The notes below the pieces were generated by a model. That model was not told the DNA's origin, searched no databases, and saw nothing but the letters and a program-made list of their open reading frames with translations. DNA of 17,993 nucleotides from an uncultured Prevotellaceae bacterium (lineage in GTDB: Bacteria; Bacteroidota; Bacteroidia; Bacteroidales; Bacteroidaceae), in assembly GCA_946624335.1 (NCBI GenBank), contig CAMOSA010000026.1, positions 1 through 17,993 of the forward strand, written 5' to 3'. Of the stretch, positions 15,120 through 17,993 are shown in pieces. A program made the position numbers and the translations under genes. The first letter of the stretch is position 1; each line of letters begins with the position of its first letter.

Positions 15120-15446
15120 GCTAAAATAGGCTTCACCTTTCACCATGGGTCCTAACACGCAGTATATGAGGAGGTTCTGCGGTGAACCTTTATCTCGTGA
15201 AGTTTCACCAGGTTTCACCGCTCGATTGCAGACCAGGGGTGATGCCGCACTCGGGTGCCGTTTGATAGCGTCACTCATATTCCACATTCTCAGCGGATTA
15301 ACCAACGTGATAGCCGCCTTCGTGATGTGAAGTGAGGGGTGAAGGCTGGTGAAGGCTGGTGAAGCCTTACGCGACAGGCTTCACCGCGGAACTCATTGAT
15401 AGTCTTGCTGTTAGAAGCCTCGGTGAAGGGTGAAGCCTATTTTGGC
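15120..15446. mobile_element. Candidate MITE-like element with 25-bp terminal inverted repeats
   Basis: The ends at 15120-15144 and 15422-15446 are inverted copies with 23 of 25 matches (GCTAAAATAGGCTTCACC... against GCCAAAATAGGCTTCACC...). Inside are a perfect 9-bp hairpin (GGTGAAGCC at 15358-15366, GGCTTCACC at 15377-15385) and tandem GGTGAAGGCT units at 15338 and 15348. The hexamer GGTGAA or its complement occurs 11 times in the 327 bp. No transposase-like frame is present and no clear target-site duplication could be defined, so mobility is inferred from structure only. Confidence 0.5.
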
Positions 15447-15457
15447 AAATCGCGTAG

Positions 15458-15517
15458 AATGAATGAAGAATGAAAGGTTGAAAAGTGAAAAGTGAAAGAG
15501 TGAAAAGTGAAAAATAA
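15458..15517. repeat. GTGAAAA-type short repeat downstream of the PgpH-like gene
   Basis: Units GAATGAA and then GAAAAGT/GAAAGAGT repeat irregularly at 7-8 bp. The same word (TTTTCACTTT) appears twice in the opposite orientation upstream of the same gene at 17765-17788. Confidence 0.6.
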
Positions 15518-15540
15518 GAGTTACCGCTGCTTCTGTTATC

Positions 15541-15583
15541 TCCCCCTTTGGGGGAATCGGAGGGGGGCTGGTGAGGGAGGGGG
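15541..15583. repeat. G-rich palindromic sequence; possible terminator or REP-like remnant
   Basis: TCCCCC-TTT-GGGGGA (15541-15555) is a perfect 6-bp stem, followed by three more G-runs that fit a G-quadruplex pattern (loops of 7, 7 and 1). It resembles the palindromic element within priA in base pattern. It lies 24-66 bp after the PgpH-like stop codon and could end transcription, although no T-tract directly follows the stem. Confidence 0.45.
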
Positions 15584-15606
15584 CGTGCCGGGCCTGAGGG
15601 GTTATG

Positions 15607-17685
15607 TCACTTGACGTTGAGGGTGGGATAGGAGACGCGTGTGTGGTAGATGGTCTTGAGGCGTTCCTTGAGGACGTCCTTGGCGGTCTCGATGTCGAGG
15701 AAGGTGATGGGGCATTGGCGGAAGAATCCTTCGGCGACCTGTCCGTCGATGATGCGGTCGACGAGCTCAGCGATGGCTTGCTCGGTATATTCCTTGAGGG
15801 AGCGTGCGGAGGCTTCGACGGCGTCGCACATCATGAGTATGGCCTGCTCGGTGGTGTGTGGGTTGGGGCCGGCGTAGGTGAAGTCGGCTGTGTCGACGTG
15901 CTGGTCGGGGTGCGCGTTTTGCTCGGTGATGTAGAAGTATTTGGCCATGCCTTTGCCGTGGTGTGTGGAGATGAACTCGCGTATGATGCGCGGCAGCTCG
16001 TGGCGGTCGGCGAGCTCGAGTCCGTCGGTGACGTGCCTCAGGATGATGGCAGCGCTCTCTCGGTTGGAGAGGTTGCGGTGTGGGTTAGCTCCTCCGAGCT
16101 GGTTCTCGGTGAAGTACTCGGGGTTCTCCATCTTGCCGATGTCGTGGTAGAGTGCTCCGGTACGTACGAGCTGTGCCTTGGCTCCTATCTTGTTGGCGAC
16201 TTCGGCGGCGAGGTTGCTGACCATCATGGAGTGCTGGAAGGTGCCTGGCGCTACCTCGGAGAGGCGTCGCAGCAGGGGGCGGTTGACGTTGGAGAGCTCG
16301 ACGAGGGTGACGTTGCTAGTGAACCCGAACAGGCGTTCGAGCAGGTACATCAGTGGGTAGGCGAAGAGCAGCAGGGCTCCGGAGATGACGATGTGCTTGT
16401 AGATGGAGGTGTCGATGGCGTTGAAGATGGTGTCGCCCTGTAGGGAGTGGCCGTGGACGAGGTCGAGGCTGAAATAGACGAGGAGTGCCACGAGGGTGGA
16501 GAAGATGACGGTGCGGAAGATCTGTGAGCGCTCGGAGAGCTCGCGCAGCGTGTAGATGGCGACGAGGCCCACCATGAGCTGCGTCGAGACGAACTCGAAG
16601 GGGTGGCGCAGCGAGATGGCGCTGAGCAGGATGGTGCAGACGTGGGTGAAGAAGGCCGTGCGTGAGTCCATGAAGACGCGTACGAAGACGGGCAGCATGG
16701 CGTAGGGGATGAGGTAGACGGAGAGGAGGGTGTGGCGCACGAGGGCTGACGTCATCAGTGGGAAGGAGAGGATGAGTACGGAGAGCAGCGAGACGCTGCG
16801 CAGGCTGACGATGTAGTCGCGGCGGAACATATTGAAATAGATGATGAGGCAGATGATGACGACGGCGACGTAGAGCGTCTGTCCGATGAGTTTGCTGCCT
16901 CTGTCGCTGGCGGGGTCGCTGTGCTCGTCGAGGGCTCGCTCGAAGCTTCGCAGCACGACGGAGTCGGCTGGCGTGACGACTTTTCCTTTCTCGATGATGT
17001 TCTGCCCCTTGAGCACCATGCCGAGCGTCGTGACGATGGAGCTCTGCAGGTCGGCGAGCTCGGCGTCGGACTTGACCTGGTCGTAGGCGAGGTTGTCCTG
17101 GATGAACTCGTTGAGGTTGAGGTGTTGCAGCTTGGCACGCTGCAGGCCTGCGCTGTCGGCCTCGCTCATGATGTACTCGTAGGCCGCCTTAGGGCTGAGG
17201 AGGCTGGCCATGGGCCGCGACGAGACGACGTTGCCGCGATAGACGTGCACCGATGTGATGCCTCCGTCGGTGAGATGCCTGAGCTCGTCGGTGCTGATGA
17301 TGCCTTTTGCGTAGACCTCGTGGAGGCGTTTCTCGATGAAGGTGCGGTAGGCGTAGGGCACATCGGATGCCTGCTGACGGTAGGCCATGCGCAGTGCCGA
17401 GAGCTGTTCCATCTCGACGGACGTCTGCAGCTCATAGTAGGGCTCGTAGAGCTTGTTGATGCTGTCGCGCTCGGCGGCCAGCTGTTCGTTGCTCTTGTAG
17501 ATGTAGAAGTCGTAGGGCGCTATCAGCTGTCCGTAGGGCCACGGACGGTCGACCTCGAAGACGATGCTCGACCGCGTGTCGCGCGGCAGGAACCACACGA
17601 CGATGAACACGGCGACGATGGCGATGAGGGCCTGTGACAGAAGGTTCTTCCAGTCCCTCTCTTGGGGCGAATTATATCTGCTCAT
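15607..17685 (-). CDS. pgpH: 7TM-HD family phosphohydrolase (PgpH-like cyclic-di-AMP phosphodiesterase)
   Basis: This is a 692-residue inner-membrane protein of the 7TMR-HD type; characterised relatives hydrolyse c-di-AMP. Positions count from the start used here. One N-terminal helix (about 13-32) precedes an extracytoplasmic 7TMR-HDED-like domain (about 40-260), then several membrane helices (about 265-450), then a cytoplasmic HD domain at about 470-650. The metal-binding set is visible: FQHSMMVS (His485), YHDIGK (His514-Asp515), HH at 575-576 and Asp621 in MMCDAVEA. The ATG at 17685 is chosen because the -7 promoter element (17713-17720) overlaps the upstream in-frame ATG at 17715, which would leave it untranscribed. 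It is divergent from gltX and convergent with priA. The substrate is assigned by family; other HD-domain substrates remain possible. Confidence 0.88.
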   Translation of the reverse strand: MSRYNSPQERDWKNLLSQALIAIVAVFIVVWFLPRDTRSSIVFEVDRPWPYGQLIAPYDFYIYKSNEQLAAERDSINKLYEPYYELQTSVEMEQLSALRMAYRQQASDVPYAYRTFIEKRLHEVYAKGIISTDELRHLTDGGITSVHVYRGNVVSSRPMASLLSPKAAYEYIMSEADSAGLQRAKLQHLNLNEFIQDNLAYDQVKSDAELADLQSSIVTTLGMVLKGQNIIEKGKVVTPADSVVLRSFERALDEHSDPASDRGSKLIGQTLYVAVVIICLIIYFNMFRRDYIVSLRSVSLLSVLILSFPLMTSALVRHTLLSVYLIPYAMLPVFVRVFMDSRTAFFTHVCTILLSAISLRHPFEFVSTQLMVGLVAIYTLRELSERSQIFRTVIFSTLVALLVYFSLDLVHGHSLQGDTIFNAIDTSIYKHIVISGALLLFAYPLMYLLERLFGFTSNVTLVELSNVNRPLLRRLSEVAPGTFQHSMMVSNLAAEVANKIGAKAQLVRTGALYHDIGKMENPEYFTENQLGGANPHRNLSNRESAAIILRHVTDGLELADRHELPRIIREFISTHHGKGMAKYFYITEQNAHPDQHVDTADFTYAGPNPHTTEQAILMMCDAVEASARSLKEYTEQAIAELVDRIIDGQVAEGFFRQCPITFLDIETAKDVLKERLKTIYHTRVSYPTLNVK

Positions 17686-17712
17686 AGGTGTTCGAATAAT
17701 GCTTTTCGACGA

Positions 17713-17742
17713 CAAAGATACATATAAAATGATAATGGCAAA
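17713..17742 (-). promoter_or_regulatory. Promoter of the PgpH-like gene
   Basis: On the minus strand a -33 TTTG (17742-17739) and a -7 TATCTTTG (17720-17713, TAnnTTTG) are 18 bp apart. Transcription would start near 17706, about 20 nt before the chosen start codon. Confidence 0.6.
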
Positions 17743-17794
17743 TTGAAAATGGCAAAAAAATCACTTTTCACTTTCCTCTTTTCACTTTATTCCG

Positions 17795-17802
17795 TACCTT
17801 TG
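17795..17802 (+). promoter_or_regulatory. -7 element of the gltX promoter
   Basis: TACCTTTG matches TAnnTTTG and lies 25 bp before the gltX ATG. No good -33 TTTG was seen upstream, where the TTTTCACTTT repeats lie. Confidence 0.6.
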
Positions 17803-17827
17803 CGCAGATTTTTACACCTTATAATAT

Positions 17828-17993
17828 ATGAATACCCCTAAGAAAGTGCGCGTTCGCTTCGCGCCATCACCCACAGGCCCCCTGCATATAGGCGGCGTCC
17901 GCACAGCTTTGTATAACTATCTCTTCGCCCGCCAGCATGGCGGCGAGCTCATCTTCCGCATCGAGGACACCGACTCCGCACGCTTCGTGCCCG
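17828..17993 (+). CDS. gltX: Glutamyl-tRNA synthetase, N-terminal part (runs off right edge)
   Basis: The first 55 codons are present and the rest lies beyond the window. The translated start MNTPKKVRVRFAPSPTGPLH is followed by IGG, which gives the class I synthetase HIGH-type motif (HIGG, residues 20-23) inside the GluRS signature RFAPSPTGPLHIGG. IFRIEDTD at about 42-49 is also typical. The enzyme charges tRNA-Glu in the cytoplasm. The FAPSPTG form favours GluRS over GlnRS. It has its own TAnnTTTG promoter and a short AT-rich leader, and is divergent from the PgpH-like gene. Confidence 0.95.
   Translation, partial: MNTPKKVRVRFAPSPTGPLHIGGVRTALYNYLFARQHGGELIFRIEDTDSARFVP

Larger units (their letters stand above)
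14734..15606. other. Convergent intergenic region rich in repeats
   Basis: This 873-bp stretch between the 3' ends of priA and the PgpH-like gene has no credible gene. From left to right it holds a GT-rich segment with repeated GGGTGTAT (about 14816-14855), a 22-bp tandem array (14947-15101), a 327-bp element with terminal inverted repeats (15120-15446), a GTGAAAA repeat (about 15478-15516) and a G-rich palindromic sequence (15541-15583). It is a tolerant landing site for repeats. No clear intrinsic terminator of priA was seen. Confidence 0.75.

Noticed and set aside
15081..15330. Two short frames (74 and 61 codons, opposite strands) across the left half of the MITE-like element
   Set aside because: No ribosome binding site, no known motif, and both overlap each other and the repeat-rich DNA; coding is unlikely.
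15604..16443. 279-codon plus-strand frame opposite the PgpH-like gene
   Set aside because: It is antisense to the HD-domain coding region and has a biased V/G/E/D-rich composition typical of shadow frames.

Overview
The window looks like chromosomal DNA of a Bacteroidales bacterium, most likely Prevotellaceae-like. The reasons are a complete PorP-GldK-GldL-GldM-GldN (type IX secretion, T9SS) gene block, promoters of the Bacteroidetes type (TAnnTTTG at -7), starts that mostly lack a Shine-Dalgarno sequence, lipoproteins of the surface-polysaccharide type, and GC-rich coding DNA with AT-rich gaps full of short tandem repeats. The taxon is inferred from gene content; no rRNA is present.

Left block (1-5244): two minus-strand lipoprotein genes form a likely operon. 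They are a glutaminase-A-like (DUF4964/DUF5127/DUF4965 type) protein and, 23 bp downstream, an IPT/TIG-domain protein that runs off the left edge. A 375-bp divergent spacer with promoter candidates and a direct repeat separates them from a plus-strand GH43-like lipoprotein, whose two catalytic aspartates appear to be missing. This resembles part of a glycan or peptide utilisation locus.

Central block (5341-12427): porP-gldK-gldL-gldM-gldN is followed by a small outer-membrane beta-barrel gene, all on the plus strand. GldL and GldM form the inner-membrane proton-driven motor, GldK and GldN the periplasmic ring under the outer membrane, and PorP is the outer-membrane partner. Several gaps in this block hold their own short repeats: about 8-bp units between gldL and gldM, fifteen heptamers between gldM and gldN, and oppositely oriented octamer arrays between the barrel gene and priA.

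Right block (12580-17993): priA (replication restart helicase) carries an in-frame repeat-derived stretch with a perfect 36-bp inverted repeat where most of the winged-helix domain should be. An 873-bp convergent spacer follows. It holds a 22-bp tandem array, a 327-bp element with 25-bp terminal inverted repeats, a GTGAAAA-type repeat and a G-rich palindromic sequence. Then come a minus-strand 7TM-HD phosphohydrolase (PgpH-like) and, divergently, the start of gltX (glutamyl-tRNA synthetase).

The least ordinary features are the palindrome-containing PriA, the MITE-like element, the strictly periodic spacer repeats and the apparently catalytically degenerate GH43 protein. No CRISPR array, tRNA, rRNA or transposase gene was seen.
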